Shown: positions 48,089-57,519 of the stretch, piece after piece
Position numbering within the stretch: the stretch's first letter is position 1
Layout of the letters: each line of letters opens with the position of its first letter
Assembly (NCBI RefSeq): GCF_015218165.1
Contig: NZ_CP048659.1
Coordinates: 3,534,001 to 3,598,000, forward strand
Source of the DNA: Acinetobacter piscicola
Lineage (GTDB): Bacteria > Pseudomonadota > Gammaproteobacteria > Pseudomonadales > Moraxellaceae
Direction: 5' to 3'
Length of the DNA: 64,000 bases
Made by a program: the position numbers and the translations under genes
The notes under the pieces: model-generated
Database searches by the model: none
Told to the model about the DNA's origin: nothing
Seen by the model: only the letters and a program-made list of their open reading frames with translations

Positions 48089-49969
48089 TTAAATTTCGAT
48101 TTGACTGCCCATTTCCACGACACGGTTGGGTGGAATTTGATAGAAGTCACTCACTGGACTGGTATTACGCTGCATAGAAATAAATAATTTCTCACGCCAT
48201 GGCGCCATACCATCACCAATCGTATGGATTAAGCGATCACGCGAAATGAAAAAGGAAATTTGCATCATGTCATAAGGAATTCGTAATTGACCATAGGCTT
48301 GTTCCAACGCAACAGGAATGTTGGGTTGATCTTTAAAACCATAATAAACGAAAACTTGTTGGAAATGCTCATCCAAAACCTCAACCCGAATACGCTCTTG
48401 ATCAGGCACATAAGGAACATCCCGTGTGATCACGGTAACTAAGATATTACGCTCATGTAAGACCTTATTATGCTTAATATTATGCAACATCGCATGAGGC
48501 ACAATATTGGTATTCCCTGTTAAGAAAATCGCTTGACCAGGCACATAAATCGTTTCCTTACTTAGACTTACACTTTGGATAAATAGACTTAATGGCAATG
48601 CATCCTTTTCTAGTTTGCTATATACAATTTCACGCCCATTTTTCCAAGTCATCAAAATTGTAAAGGCCATGATGCCAATGAGAATCGGAACCCATCCTCC
48701 AGAAAATACTTTTAATGAGGTAGATGCAATAAAAACTGAATCTAGCAGTAAAAAAGGAACTGCAAATAAAGCCACTTTCCATATAGGCCATCGCCACAGT
48801 CCAAATGCCACGACAGACACTAAAATGGTGTCACACAGCATGGTCATGGTTACAGCAACGCCATAGGCACTTGCTAGATTTGCACTACTTTGGAAAATAA
48901 GAATCAGTAATAAAATTGAAATATAGAGTACCCAATTAATAAAAGGTAAGTAGATTTGTCCTTGCTCAACATCTGACGTATGTTGCACCGTTAAACGGGG
49001 TAAATAGCGTAATTGGATCGCCTGATTTGCCATGGAAAAGACACCGCTAATCACAGCCTGAGAGGCAATCACAGCCGCAGCCGTCGCAAGCCCAATCATG
49101 GGATACAATGCCCATTGTGGAACTAATAAATAAAATGGATTTTCAATTGCATGAGGATTGCGTAATAACAACGCACCTTGCCCAGCATAGTTCAGTAGTA
49201 AAGCAGGAAGAACAACTGTGAACCATGCTAACTTAATTGGAATGCGACCAAAATGTCCCATATCCGCATAAAGTGCCTCGCCGCCTGTCATGGTTAATAC
49301 CACAGCACCCATTGCAATAAAGGCAACAAAGGGTTGATGATAAACAAAGCTAATTGCCCAATGTGGACTCAGCATCGAAAGTACATAAGGTGTTTGGACA
49401 ATACTATGTATGCCCGCTAAACCAATTGCAATGAACCAAAGTAAGGTGATTGGACCGAAGAATTTCCCCATCGTTCCTGTACCATGACGTTGTACCAAAA
49501 ACAAACCTGTCAAAATTCCAATCGCGAGTGGCATCAACCATTTATCAAAAATAGGCGTTGCTATACTTAATCCTTCAATCGCGGACATGACTGAAATTGC
49601 GGGGGTAATAATGCCATCGCCAAAAAATAGCGATGCCCCAATAAATCCGATAGCGATGAGGATAATCTTACGGTGATCTGCAATACGGTTAGAACGTAAG
49701 TTGAGAGCAAGTAAGGACATAATTCCGCCCTCACCATTGTTATCAGCCCGCATAATCACAGTGATATATTTGAAACTAATACTGAGCGTCATACACCAAA
49801 AAATCAGTGACAAAATGCCTAATACAGTTGCTTCATTAATTGCAATATGTGCTGAGATGAAACACTCTCTCAATGCGTAAAGAGGACTTGTTCCAATGTC
49901 CCCAAACACGACCCCTAGTGCAGCCAGGGTTATGGCAGGTAATGCCGTTTTTTTCGCAGTGCTTTGCAT
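48089..49969 (-). CDS. kup: Kup-type low-affinity potassium transporter
   Basis: A 626-residue inner-membrane K+/H+ symporter of the KUP/HAK family. Twelve membrane helices are followed by a cytoplasmic C-terminal domain. The N-terminal signature is [19 protein letters not shown], with [30 protein letters not shown] next. The frame runs upstream to 50122, but the ATG at 49969 is where homology starts. It is a single gene with its own terminator and lies just left of tRNA-Ser. Confidence 0.94.
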   Translation of the reverse strand: MQSTAKKTALPAITLAALGVVFGDIGTSPLYALRECFISAHIAINEATVLGILSLIFWCMTLSISFKYITVIMRADNNGEGGIMSLLALNLRSNRIADHRKIILIAIGFIGASLFFGDGIITPAISVMSAIEGLSIATPIFDKWLMPLAIGILTGLFLVQRHGTGTMGKFFGPITLLWFIAIGLAGIHSIVQTPYVLSMLSPHWAISFVYHQPFVAFIAMGAVVLTMTGGEALYADMGHFGRIPIKLAWFTVVLPALLLNYAGQGALLLRNPHAIENPFYLLVPQWALYPMIGLATAAAVIASQAVISGVFSMANQAIQLRYLPRLTVQHTSDVEQGQIYLPFINWVLYISILLLILIFQSSANLASAYGVAVTMTMLCDTILVSVVAFGLWRWPIWKVALFAVPFLLLDSVFIASTSLKVFSGGWVPILIGIMAFTILMTWKNGREIVYSKLEKDALPLSLFIQSVSLSKETIYVPGQAIFLTGNTNIVPHAMLHNIKHNKVLHERNILVTVITRDVPYVPDQERIRVEVLDEHFQQVFVYYGFKDQPNIPVALEQAYGQLRIPYDMMQISFFISRDRLIHTIGDGMAPWREKLFISMQRNTSPVSDFYQIPPNRVVEMGSQIEI

Positions 49970-50092
49970 AAAACGTCTTCTATAAAGTAGACACGATTTT
50001 TTCGCAATCATAGCACTGCAAAAAAACTTTTGCTCTAAATCAATTGTTTCAACTTGGCATAAAGCTTTTTTTTGGTTATTATCGCTCGCCTT

Positions 50093-50183
50093 GGTGAAGT
50101 GTCCGAGTGGCTGAAGGAGCACGCCTGGAAAGTGTGTAAACGTTTATAGCGTTTCGAGGGTTCGAATCCCTCTTTCACCGCCA
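50093..50183 (+). tRNA. tRNA-Ser (anticodon GGA)
   Basis: A class II tRNA with a long variable arm (GTAAACGTTTATAGCGTTTC region), acceptor GGTGAAG paired to TTTCACC, anticodon loop CTGGAAA and encoded CCA at 50181-50183. Its 3' end is the integration site of the adjacent element. Confidence 0.96.
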
Positions 50184-50187
50184 AATT
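50167..50187 (+). repeat. Left attachment site (attL core)
   Basis: The 3' end of tRNA-Ser and the next bases, TCCCTCTTTCACCGCCAAAT plus one T. A copy lacking one A lies at 60638-60657. Confidence 0.75.
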
Positions 50188-50216
50188 GTAAAGAACTGTA
50201 CTCCAAAGCAGTGTCG

Positions 50217-50250
50217 AAAGGCTTGAATCTAAAGGGTTCAAGCCTTTTTT
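50217..50250 (+). terminator. Terminator after tRNA-Ser
   Basis: AAAGGCTTGAA, a nine-base loop and TTCAAGCCTTT followed by T. A similar but not identical hairpin follows the right attachment site at 60687-60722. Confidence 0.88.
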
Positions 50251-50296
50251 AATGCCTACGCAATGACATGCAATCTATTGCAATCGTAGTATGTGT

Positions 50297-50430
50297 GGGG
50301 GTATAAATGGGGGTATATTTTCAATCCTTTATTTTTTATACCCCCAGAAAAATGAGTAAAAACCTCAAAAATGCCTAACTTTCGACAAAGTTGGGGGTAT
50401 AAATCCAAAATCACCGTTTTTTATACCCCC
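50297..50430. repeat. GGGGGTATA repeats, left cluster (probable integrase arm sites)
   Basis: GGGGGTATA occurs at 50297-50305, 50309-50317 and 50393-50401, and inverted (TATACCCCC) at 50337-50345 and 50422-50430. The first two are 12 bp apart. The last pair faces each other just before the integrase start at 50445, a good position for autoregulation. The same motif is at the other end of the element. Confidence 0.75.
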
Positions 50431-50444
50431 AAATAGGTGTAGTC

Positions 50445-51641
50445 ATGCTTACAGATGCAAAAATTAGAAAGATAAAGCCTTTAGAAAAGCGAACGAAGTA
50501 TACAGATGAGAAAGGTATGTACCTTGAAGTGCTACCTAGTGGCGGTATGTACTGGCGTTTAAAATTCCGACTGAATGGCAAAGAGAATGTTTTTAGTATT
50601 GGCACATATCCTGAAATCTCATTAGCCAATGCCCGAATAGAAAGAGATCAAGCAAAGTTACTCATTCAGCAAGGGATAAATCCAAATGAAACCAAGAAAA
50701 AGCAGCAACAAGAAATAAATCAAGATACCCTTTTTAAAACCCTTGCCCTTGAATGGATGCAAAACAGAAAAGAAATGATTAAGGAGGGTACTTATCTTCG
50801 TGACCTCACAACATTTGAAAAAGATATTTTTCCTTATCTAGGTAAAATGCCCATTGATAAAATTAAAGGAAAAAATGTTTTAGATTGCGCCCAAAGAATT
50901 GAGGCACGAGGCGCACAGGAAATGGCGAAGCGATCTATTCCATTGGTTGGGCGTGTTTTCCGTTTTGCTATTCGTAAGGGACTTATTGAGAATGACCCTA
51001 CTCCGCACTTGGGCGAAGCCTTAAAGCCGAGAAAAGTTAAAAATATGGCTAGACTTGATATTTCTGAGTTTCCGCCTTTCTTGCTTCGCATGGACAAGTA
51101 TCACGGTAGTTTCTTGGTTAAAACCGCTTTGCAGTTCATGACTTTAACTTTTGTAAGGACTGGCGAGTTGATCAACATGGAATGGAGCGAGATAGATTTT
51201 GAGGCGAAAGAATGGCGCATCCCTGCTCATAAAATGAAAATGGCATTACCTCATATTGTGCCGTTATCTACCCAAGCCATTGCACTATTAAAAGAACTCG
51301 AACCTTTAACAGGTCATAAGCAATTTGTATTTTATAACCACAGTACAGCGAAAACGATTAGTAATAACGCTTTGCTCAGTGCTATTAGAACGATGGGTTA
51401 TATGGGCAAAATGACAGGTCACGGATTCAGGGGACTTGCATCCACTACCCTACACGAACAAGGTTATATGCACGATGCTATCGAAGTGCAACTTGCACAT
51501 AAAACAGGTAACGCAGTATCACAGGCTTATAACCATGCTCAACACTTACAGTACAGAGCCAAGATGATGCAGGAATGGGCAAACTTCATTGATAGCCTTA
51601 GACATAATGTTGTCCCTTTTCCAAAGAATAAAAGGGCTTAA
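50445..51641 (+). CDS. P4-type tyrosine integrase
   Basis: A 398-residue integrase with the N-terminal DUF4102 arm-binding domain (MLTDAKIRKIKPLEKRTKYT, GGMYWRLKFR), a central SAM-like core-binding domain and the catalytic domain. The catalytic residues are R238 (TFVRTGEL), H326 and R329 (HGFR), H352 (LAHK) and Y362 (AYNHA). It belongs to the group that uses tRNA 3' ends as targets and lies 262 bp from tRNA-Ser. It appears intact. Confidence 0.95.
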   Translation: MLTDAKIRKIKPLEKRTKYTDEKGMYLEVLPSGGMYWRLKFRLNGKENVFSIGTYPEISLANARIERDQAKLLIQQGINPNETKKKQQQEINQDTLFKTLALEWMQNRKEMIKEGTYLRDLTTFEKDIFPYLGKMPIDKIKGKNVLDCAQRIEARGAQEMAKRSIPLVGRVFRFAIRKGLIENDPTPHLGEALKPRKVKNMARLDISEFPPFLLRMDKYHGSFLVKTALQFMTLTFVRTGELINMEWSEIDFEAKEWRIPAHKMKMALPHIVPLSTQAIALLKELEPLTGHKQFVFYNHSTAKTISNNALLSAIRTMGYMGKMTGHGFRGLASTTLHEQGYMHDAIEVQLAHKTGNAVSQAYNHAQHLQYRAKMMQEWANFIDSLRHNVVPFPKNKRA

Positions 51642-51800
51642 ATTTAAAGCGACAAGTTAAGTCTTTCTAAGACTATCAATACCTAGCAATTACTTGTTTC
51701 TTTGATATATTTAGATTGCTAGGTATAGGAGGCATCCGACAAGCACATACCCAATGTGTTTACCTAGTTTATTTTTGGGGATGCTGTGGGAGGCAAAGAG

Positions 51801-52772
51801 ATGAGTTTACCTTTAAAAACATTTTATACATTGGATGAGGCTGTAAGACTGTTCCATAGTCTTTTCCCCCAAAGAGTTGATATTGATGTCAATTATTTTT
51901 TAATGCTTGGTATTAAGCAATTTATTAGATTAGCTATAAAAAAAAGTGATATTTGTGTTGATGATAAAAATGGAGTTATTAATTTAGATAATTATGAGGG
52001 AAGTGACGACCCTGATGAAATAATCGAACATATAGCAATAATAAGAGATTTACTAAGCTGCTGTGATGAGAAAACCTCATTTTTAGTAGTTAATGAGAGT
52101 TATATTGAGGATTTTATTTTTTATAATGAAATAAATCTTAATGAAATTCGTTTTGATAATTTTTATTCAGTACTAAACAATTATTTCCCTATTCCTAATG
52201 AATATATAGCCAAGTTAGGTTTTTTCTCTTTTGCAAACAAATTACATTATTCTAAATTATATGACATGGCGATGTTCTCTAAAAAAAGAAAAATAATCTT
52301 AGATCGTAAAGATTTAGAAGCAAATGGCTATCCTCTTGTTGACGAAGATTATTTAAAGGACGATTGGGCGGTGGGGTTTTGGTTTAAAGACAGCTCTGCT
52401 TTAACAGAATCGGATTACATAGAAGATATTACAATAAAAACTGATGACTTATATCTCTTTGGTGAAGATCTACAGTTATTACTCGATGGAAAACACAGAG
52501 AGCCTATTGAGAATAATTCTAGAATTAAAAAAAATAATGTAGAAGTAGCAAAAGAGCAGATAAAATTACACCCTAAAAGGGCTAATTCAATAAATCAGAT
52601 CATATATGCTTTAGCAAAAATGGCGGATTTAGACTTATCACAGCATCAATCAGCTTATACCCAGCTAGAAGCATTTTGTAATAATAGAGGTATCGAAATA
52701 CCTAAAAAAGATACAAGCGGAAATTTATTTAAAGAAATTTATAGAGCTTTTAATTTAGAAAATTCTAAATAG
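51801..52772 (+). CDS. Orphan element protein
   Basis: A 323-residue protein I do not recognise. I take the ATG at 51801 with GGAGG eight bases ahead; an in-frame GTG lies at 51786. The gene is much richer in A+T than the integrase and the following genes. The N-terminal two thirds are acidic with mixed helices. The last 60 residues (HPKRANSINQIIYALAKMAD and the rest) resemble a C-terminal module seen on various unknown proteins of integrative elements. A repeat array follows its stop codon immediately. A DNA-binding or regulatory role is only a guess. Confidence 0.7.
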   Translation: MSLPLKTFYTLDEAVRLFHSLFPQRVDIDVNYFLMLGIKQFIRLAIKKSDICVDDKNGVINLDNYEGSDDPDEIIEHIAIIRDLLSCCDEKTSFLVVNESYIEDFIFYNEINLNEIRFDNFYSVLNNYFPIPNEYIAKLGFFSFANKLHYSKLYDMAMFSKKRKIILDRKDLEANGYPLVDEDYLKDDWAVGFWFKDSSALTESDYIEDITIKTDDLYLFGEDLQLLLDGKHREPIENNSRIKKNNVEVAKEQIKLHPKRANSINQIIYALAKMADLDLSQHQSAYTQLEAFCNNRGIEIPKKDTSGNLFKEIYRAFNLENSK

Positions 52773-52838
52773 AATCTAAATAGAACGAAAGTCATTCTAA
52801 ATAGAACGATACCTATTCTATTTAGAACAAAACAATAA
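52763..52838. repeat. 21-bp-period repeats before the AlpA gene
   Basis: The motif TTCTAAATAGAAC recurs with starts at 52763, 52774 (one mismatch), 52795 and 52816 (TTCTATTTAGAAC). The last three are exactly 21 bp apart, two helical turns. The unit is itself nearly palindromic (TTCTA-TAGAA). The first overlaps the 3' end of the preceding gene. It is likely an operator or iteron array for a protein of the element. Confidence 0.75.
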
Positions 52839-52925
52839 AAATCATAAACATACTAACACCCATCAAGCCGATGCAACGAACTGCAAAGGCTCTCTATTTC
52901 AATCTATGAATAGGATGGGTGCTTT

Positions 52926-53213
52926 ATGTCATCACTTCACCAAGAACAGTTTTTACGCATCAAAGACCTTGCCAATTATCCTGAAAAGCAAGCGACCATT
53001 CACACTTATAAAAGTGGCATCAACAAAGGTAAAACCAAAAATATCAATGCTCGCCCTGCCTCAAAAGGCTTGATTGGTGTGTCTGATAAAACAATTTGGC
53101 AATGGGTTAAACGTGGCGAGTTCCCTGCCCCAATCAAACTAACCGACAGTGTAACGGTATGGCGTTTATCTGAGGTACAAGCATGGATGCAGTCCAAAGG
53201 ATTGGGGGCTTAA
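52926..53213 (+). CDS. AlpA-like excisionase/regulator
   Basis: A 95-residue winged-helix protein of the AlpA/MerR-like group: VSDKTIWQWVKRGEFPAPIK followed by WRLSEVQAWMQ. AlpA of P4-like elements activates the integrase and aids excision. The N-terminal 45 residues are extended relative to typical AlpA and include a basic stretch (KSGINKGKTKN). It starts the gene string that runs to the DUF927 gene. Confidence 0.85.
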   Translation: MSSLHQEQFLRIKDLANYPEKQATIHTYKSGINKGKTKNINARPASKGLIGVSDKTIWQWVKRGEFPAPIKLTDSVTVWRLSEVQAWMQSKGLGA

Positions 53214-53215
53214 AC

Positions 53216-53425
53216 ATGAACCATCAAACCCAAGTTTTAAACCACCTCAAGCAAGGCAGAACCCTAAGCCAAGCAGAGGCAATCAATCTATTTAATTGCT
53301 ATCGCCTGAGTGCTGTTATACAGCGTTTACGCCGTTCAGGTTATGACATTACAACCCACCAAGAGCCGAACTTAAACCGTGACGGCTACCACGCTCGTTA
53401 TGAATTAAATGAGGTGCAAGCATGA
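53216..53425 (+). CDS. Small helix-turn-helix protein
   Basis: A 69-residue protein of the type common in phages and satellites: QVLNHLKQGRTLSQAEAINL then YRLSAVIQRLRRSGYDI, ending in a short beta part. I use the ATG at 53216, three bases after the AlpA stop, with GGGGG upstream. It probably binds DNA; its stop overlaps the next start by four bases. Confidence 0.8.
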   Translation: MNHQTQVLNHLKQGRTLSQAEAINLFNCYRLSAVIQRLRRSGYDITTHQEPNLNRDGYHARYELNEVQA

Positions 53426-53931
53426 ACCCATCTATTTTTAATTTTAATGAACACGGCGTTCGAGTTGTTTATGGGGTCGATGGTGAGCCTTTATTTTGTC
53501 TTACTGATGTATGCCGTGTTTTATCTGTAGATCGTACATCACGCTTATTACGTGAATTAGATGCAAAGGGTATGGCAGATTGCCACATCCTTACAAATGG
53601 CGGTACTCAAAAGGTTAAGTTTGTAAATGAACCTAATTTATACCGCATCATTTTCAGATCGAATAAACAAGAAGCATTGAACTTTCAAAACTGGATATTT
53701 GCAGAGGTACTGCCAACCATTCGCAAGACTGGTAATTATTCAGTTACAGCACGACAAACCGCTTTTGATGAATTAAACCGCCTTTGCATACAGGAAAAAA
53801 TATCCAAAGACAAAGGTACGTTTCACAGCCTTGGAATGCACCGCCGTAAACGTGAAAAGCACCAAAACGCTATCCGCATCCAAACATGCAAGGCAAATAT
53901 TCAACTTAGTTTTGAGGGGGTTACACAATGA
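53422..53931 (+). CDS. Bro-N domain protein (phage antirepressor type)
   Basis: A 169-residue protein with a Bro-N domain at about 5-105: GEPLFCLTDVCRVLSV, FVNEPNLYRIIFRSNKQEA and FQNWIFAEVLPTIRKTGNYS. The C-terminal 60 residues differ from the usual antirepressor domains and are basic. Antirepressors of this type switch phage life cycles by blocking a repressor. Both ends overlap the neighbours by four bases. Confidence 0.88.
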   Translation: MNPSIFNFNEHGVRVVYGVDGEPLFCLTDVCRVLSVDRTSRLLRELDAKGMADCHILTNGGTQKVKFVNEPNLYRIIFRSNKQEALNFQNWIFAEVLPTIRKTGNYSVTARQTAFDELNRLCIQEKISKDKGTFHSLGMHRRKREKHQNAIRIQTCKANIQLSFEGVTQ

Positions 53932-54473
53932 AAAATCATACACCCCCTAAAATTCAGGCAATAGATACGCTCAAATCTGAGTGCATCTATTTAGATATGA
54001 GCAAATTTGCTCACATTTATTCTGACAGTATTTTAAATCCTATGGGGGTATGCCCAAAACTGGATACACCCCTACAATATTTTGAGGCATATAACATGCT
54101 GTTTTCAAAGATTAATCTAAAATCGGCTTTACGCTTAAACCTGAAAAATAAATCACTTAATATTGCCAACATGCCCAAGTATGGTTATGCTGTAGACCTC
54201 TCAAAACATATTAGCGTCACCCCACAGCGTCATTGTGGTTTTATTGTGCCTAAATTTTGCATAGGCTCTCAATCTATGCTCAAAATACAAGGTACAAGTG
54301 TTTCAGCTACACACACAAGGCTGCAATCCCTCTATGAGGGGATGACACGACAAAATAAGGTTTTGCCGAATATGTCGGGCGGTTCTAATATGCCGAGAGT
54401 GAATCCCCTCACCCTAATTTCTCAAGTTAGCGTGATTCTCAACTCAAAAATATTAGGAGGCAATCATGCCTAA
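53928..54473 (+). CDS. Unknown element protein, 181 aa
   Basis: The frame overlaps both neighbours (ATGA at the start, eight bases at the end), so it is surely translated in the operon. The protein is basic, without signal peptide or clear domain. Late residues are low in hydrophobic runs. I cannot assign a family. Confidence 0.65.
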   Translation: MKNHTPPKIQAIDTLKSECIYLDMSKFAHIYSDSILNPMGVCPKLDTPLQYFEAYNMLFSKINLKSALRLNLKNKSLNIANMPKYGYAVDLSKHISVTPQRHCGFIVPKFCIGSQSMLKIQGTSVSATHTRLQSLYEGMTRQNKVLPNMSGGSNMPRVNPLTLISQVSVILNSKILGGNHA

Positions 54474-54777
54474 TCAAAACAACACTACAAACACGCCTAA
54501 AACTTATAACGCTGGTGACATGCATGATTTAGCTTCAATGGCTGAGTGCGATATGGATTGGATGAGTACCGCCCTATCAGATGTGCAACTCAAAGTTAAA
54601 CAAATTAAAAAAGATTTAATGGCTCGCTATCCAAATGCTGAATACCATTTTTCAGACCTAGAGAAAGTCTTAGAAATGTTTGTATATTTAGCAGAAGATC
54701 GTTGCCGTTATCATGAAAAAGAAGCTGAAAAATTCAGAGAAGAATACGAAGCAAATAAAAAGGCGGTGACACTATGA
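54466..54777 (+). CDS. Unknown element protein, 103 aa
   Basis: An acidic, helical protein (SDVQLKVKQIKKDLMARYPN then LEMFVYLAEDRCRYHEKEAE) with a probable coiled coil in the last 60 residues. AGGAGG precedes the start. It overlaps the DUF927 gene by four bases, so it may be made in equal amounts with it. Function unknown. Confidence 0.7.
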   Translation: MPNQNNTTNTPKTYNAGDMHDLASMAECDMDWMSTALSDVQLKVKQIKKDLMARYPNAEYHFSDLEKVLEMFVYLAEDRCRYHEKEAEKFREEYEANKKAVTL

Positions 54778-57227
54778 ATATCACCACCTCCACCATCAAA
54801 CCCGATTCGATTCTAGCAAATTGTACGCTGCTTAATCCATCGGATGACACATATTTAAACCATCCCATCATTGAACGCTTTGGCAGTCCATCACAGCCGA
54901 TTTATGTTGATCAATGCAAGGTAGACATTAACGGCTTGACGTATGAGCAGCCTTTAATTCTACCTATCGTCAATGGACAGCTTAAGCTTGTGCAATGTGC
55001 TGTATTGCAAAATGAACAACGTATTCAAGTCATACCTGATGGTTTAGCAAAAGGCTTTGCTTGCTATGGTGAAATGCAGAAAGATAAACCTGTAATCATC
55101 ACCCATAACTTAGAGGCATTTTTTAAACTTGCCTCCAGTATTGCCATTGGTTTTGAACCACCATTACAGCCGTTTTCCGTTGTATTGGTGATATTGCCTA
55201 ACCTATGCAATATCAACCTAACAGAACTCAAAGCCTTTGATTTTGAGCAAATACAATATGTTATTCAGCAGTTATCTAAAGCAGGCTATCAACAGTTATA
55301 CATGCCTGTTAGACCTGAACAGATGCAGCTTGAGCCATTTAAACAGCTTGAGCAAAACACGGCTGGACGTTTACTAAATCAATATTTGAAATATGGCGAA
55401 AATGAGTTTTTCACTGAACTGATTAAAGAAAATGATGCTGCCGAAGCACAGGCATTTATTCATGAGGCAATCAGTCAATTACCTGAACTCGACCCATTAC
55501 CTAAAGGACATTTAGCCAAGCCATTTCGTTATGGTGATGGTGTATTTCATCTTTTAGATAGTGGCTTGTATTACATTGAACAAACAAAGGATGATGAGTA
55601 TAGACGCTATATTTCCAGTCCTATTCGAGTATTGGCACAAACAAGGGACACCACCAATAACGCATGGGGTCGCTTGCTTGAATGGTACGATGCAGACGGT
55701 GTAAAGCACACACAAGCCTTATCAATGGAACTATTCCAATCTGATGGTGTGGAACTCCGCAAGGCTTTGGCTTATCAAGGGGTCATCATTGCACCCGATG
55801 GCAAAGCAAGAAATTTGCTACAAAGTTATTTGATGAGCTACCCGACCCATACAAGGGCGTTATGTGTTGATCGTGTTGGATGGCATGACAATGTTTTTGT
55901 ATTGCCCAATGAGCAGATCGGACAGCATGAACAGGATGATTTAATTGTTTATCAAACCACACAAGGCATTGATAGCAACTATCAGAGTAAAGGCAGTTTA
56001 AAACAGTGGCAAAATAATATCTCTATCCCTTTGTCTACTCACTCTAAATTAGTCGTGGCATTGAGTTCGGCTTTTGCAGGGCAATTACTCACACCACTGG
56101 AACAGCAGACAGGTGCAGGCGTTCATTTCAAAGGACAATCATCCAAAGGCAAAACCACCGCTTTATATGTCGGCTGTAGTGTATGGGGTAAACCAAGCAA
56201 TTATTGTAAAACATGGAAATCAACAGGCAACGCTTTAGAACATACCGCATATATTCACAATGACGGATTCCTCGCCTTAGATGAGATTGGAGAGGTCGCC
56301 AACCCTAAAGAGTTGGGTAACATTGCCTACATGCTTGCCAATGGTAAAGGCAAAGCAAGGCTAACTAAGGAAATCAAAGCCAAGCCCTCTTATGCTTGGA
56401 AAGTCATTTTCCTATCTACAGGTGAAAAGAGCCTGAAAGAAATCATGCAAGAGAACGGACAAAAGACCAAACTAGGGCAAGAAATCCGTTTGATTGATAT
56501 TGATATAGATCAGTCTGAATATGGTTTATTTGATCAGATCGACTTTGCCGAAGATGGTGCAAAACAATCAAGGGTATTGGTTGAGCGTTCTAATCAGTTC
56601 TACGGCGTTGCAGGCATGGCATGGTTGAAATACCTCACCCATGACAAAGACACTGTCATGCAACAGGCTAAACAGCTATTAGAGCAATATCACCGTGAAT
56701 TAGTAGCAGAACACAATCAAGGTCATATTGTCCGTGTTGCAAATGCCTTTGCCTTGATTGCCGTTGCAGGTGAACTCGCTACACAGGCAGGAATTACAGC
56801 GTGGCAAACAGGTACAGCATTCAACGCCGTGAAAGACGTATTCAATGCTTGGGTCAATGACTTTGAATATGTCGGGGACTACCAAACCAAAGAATATATT
56901 TTGCATGTTAAGGCATTCTTTGAGGCAAATGAATCAAGTCGTTTTGAATCTATCACCCCTGACCCTGACCAAATCGAAAAGATCATTAACCGTGTGGGGT
57001 ACTGGAAGATCGAGAACGGCGAAAAATTATTTCTTGTGTTGCCTGAACAATTCAAAAATGAAGTGTGTAAAGGGCATGACAATAGAAAAGTGGCAAAGGC
57101 TTTATTGCTTGAGCAACTCTTAGAGCATGACACAGGCAAGACCAGTAAGACAGTTAGAATCCCATCAAAGAAAAATGCCGTTAAGGTTTATGCCGTTAAA
57201 GAAGCTATTTTTAGTTGGGAAGCCTAA
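54774..57227 (+). CDS. DUF927 helicase-like replication protein
   Basis: An 817-residue protein with a DUF927 domain in the middle (about 270-620). Walker A GQSSKGKTT lies at about 453-461, Walker B FLALDEIGEV at about 500. DUF927 proteins are superfamily 3-like or AAA+ helicases of phages and satellites. The N-terminal part around ILPIVNGQLKLVQCAVLQNE and VIITHNLEAFFKLA sits where other family members carry a Toprim primase, but the usual EGYATA motif is not present, so that domain looks degenerate. The last 100 residues may form a winged helix. The repeat-rich candidate origin begins nine bases after its stop. Confidence 0.85.
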   Translation: MNITTSTIKPDSILANCTLLNPSDDTYLNHPIIERFGSPSQPIYVDQCKVDINGLTYEQPLILPIVNGQLKLVQCAVLQNEQRIQVIPDGLAKGFACYGEMQKDKPVIITHNLEAFFKLASSIAIGFEPPLQPFSVVLVILPNLCNINLTELKAFDFEQIQYVIQQLSKAGYQQLYMPVRPEQMQLEPFKQLEQNTAGRLLNQYLKYGENEFFTELIKENDAAEAQAFIHEAISQLPELDPLPKGHLAKPFRYGDGVFHLLDSGLYYIEQTKDDEYRRYISSPIRVLAQTRDTTNNAWGRLLEWYDADGVKHTQALSMELFQSDGVELRKALAYQGVIIAPDGKARNLLQSYLMSYPTHTRALCVDRVGWHDNVFVLPNEQIGQHEQDDLIVYQTTQGIDSNYQSKGSLKQWQNNISIPLSTHSKLVVALSSAFAGQLLTPLEQQTGAGVHFKGQSSKGKTTALYVGCSVWGKPSNYCKTWKSTGNALEHTAYIHNDGFLALDEIGEVANPKELGNIAYMLANGKGKARLTKEIKAKPSYAWKVIFLSTGEKSLKEIMQENGQKTKLGQEIRLIDIDIDQSEYGLFDQIDFAEDGAKQSRVLVERSNQFYGVAGMAWLKYLTHDKDTVMQQAKQLLEQYHRELVAEHNQGHIVRVANAFALIAVAGELATQAGITAWQTGTAFNAVKDVFNAWVNDFEYVGDYQTKEYILHVKAFFEANESSRFESITPDPDQIEKIINRVGYWKIENGEKLFLVLPEQFKNEVCKGHDNRKVAKALLLEQLLEHDTGKTSKTVRIPSKKNAVKVYAVKEAIFSWEA

Positions 57228-57235
57228 AAAAGCGA

Positions 57236-57475
57236 GGTAACAGAGGTAACACAGGTAACAACCTTATAAATAAAGGCTTTGAGGGCGTTACCTATAGTAA
57301 AAATGGAGAGGTAACAACAGGTAACAAAGGTAACACGTTAAGAATTTATTAACACTAAGTTTAATTTTTTATCGCTTGTTACCCATGTTACCCCACGTTA
57401 CCTATTAAAAAATCAGTAGGTAACAGGCTGAAACCCTTTAATAGCAAGCATGTTACCTATGTTACCCATGTTGCC
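57236..57475. repeat. Dyad-symmetric GGTAAC array, putative replication origin
   Basis: Thirteen exact GGTAAC/GTTACC sites and one near match (GTTGCC). Forward: 57236, 57245, 57254, 57310, 57320, 57329, 57419. Reverse: 57287, 57378, 57387, 57397, 57452, 57461, 57470 (near match). The layout is three, one, three in one half and its mirror image in the other; mirrored sites agree to within 1 bp across the whole 240 bp. Triplet spacing is 9-10 bp. The DNA between sites is also partly conserved between the halves. The centre (near 57356) is A+T-rich. It lies between a helicase gene and ssb. Confidence 0.82.
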
Positions 57476-57519
57476 CCTTAAAAATTGACATTCTGAGAGA
57501 ATTTTAGAGATTTAGAACA

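Noticed and set aside
49970-50122. Longer N-terminus for Kup
   Set aside because: It reaches into the tRNA-Ser gene; homology begins at the ATG at 49969.
57236-57475. The GGTAAC array as a CRISPR array
   Set aside because: The repeated unit is 6 bp in both orientations with mirror symmetry, without constant-length spacers, and there are no cas genes.
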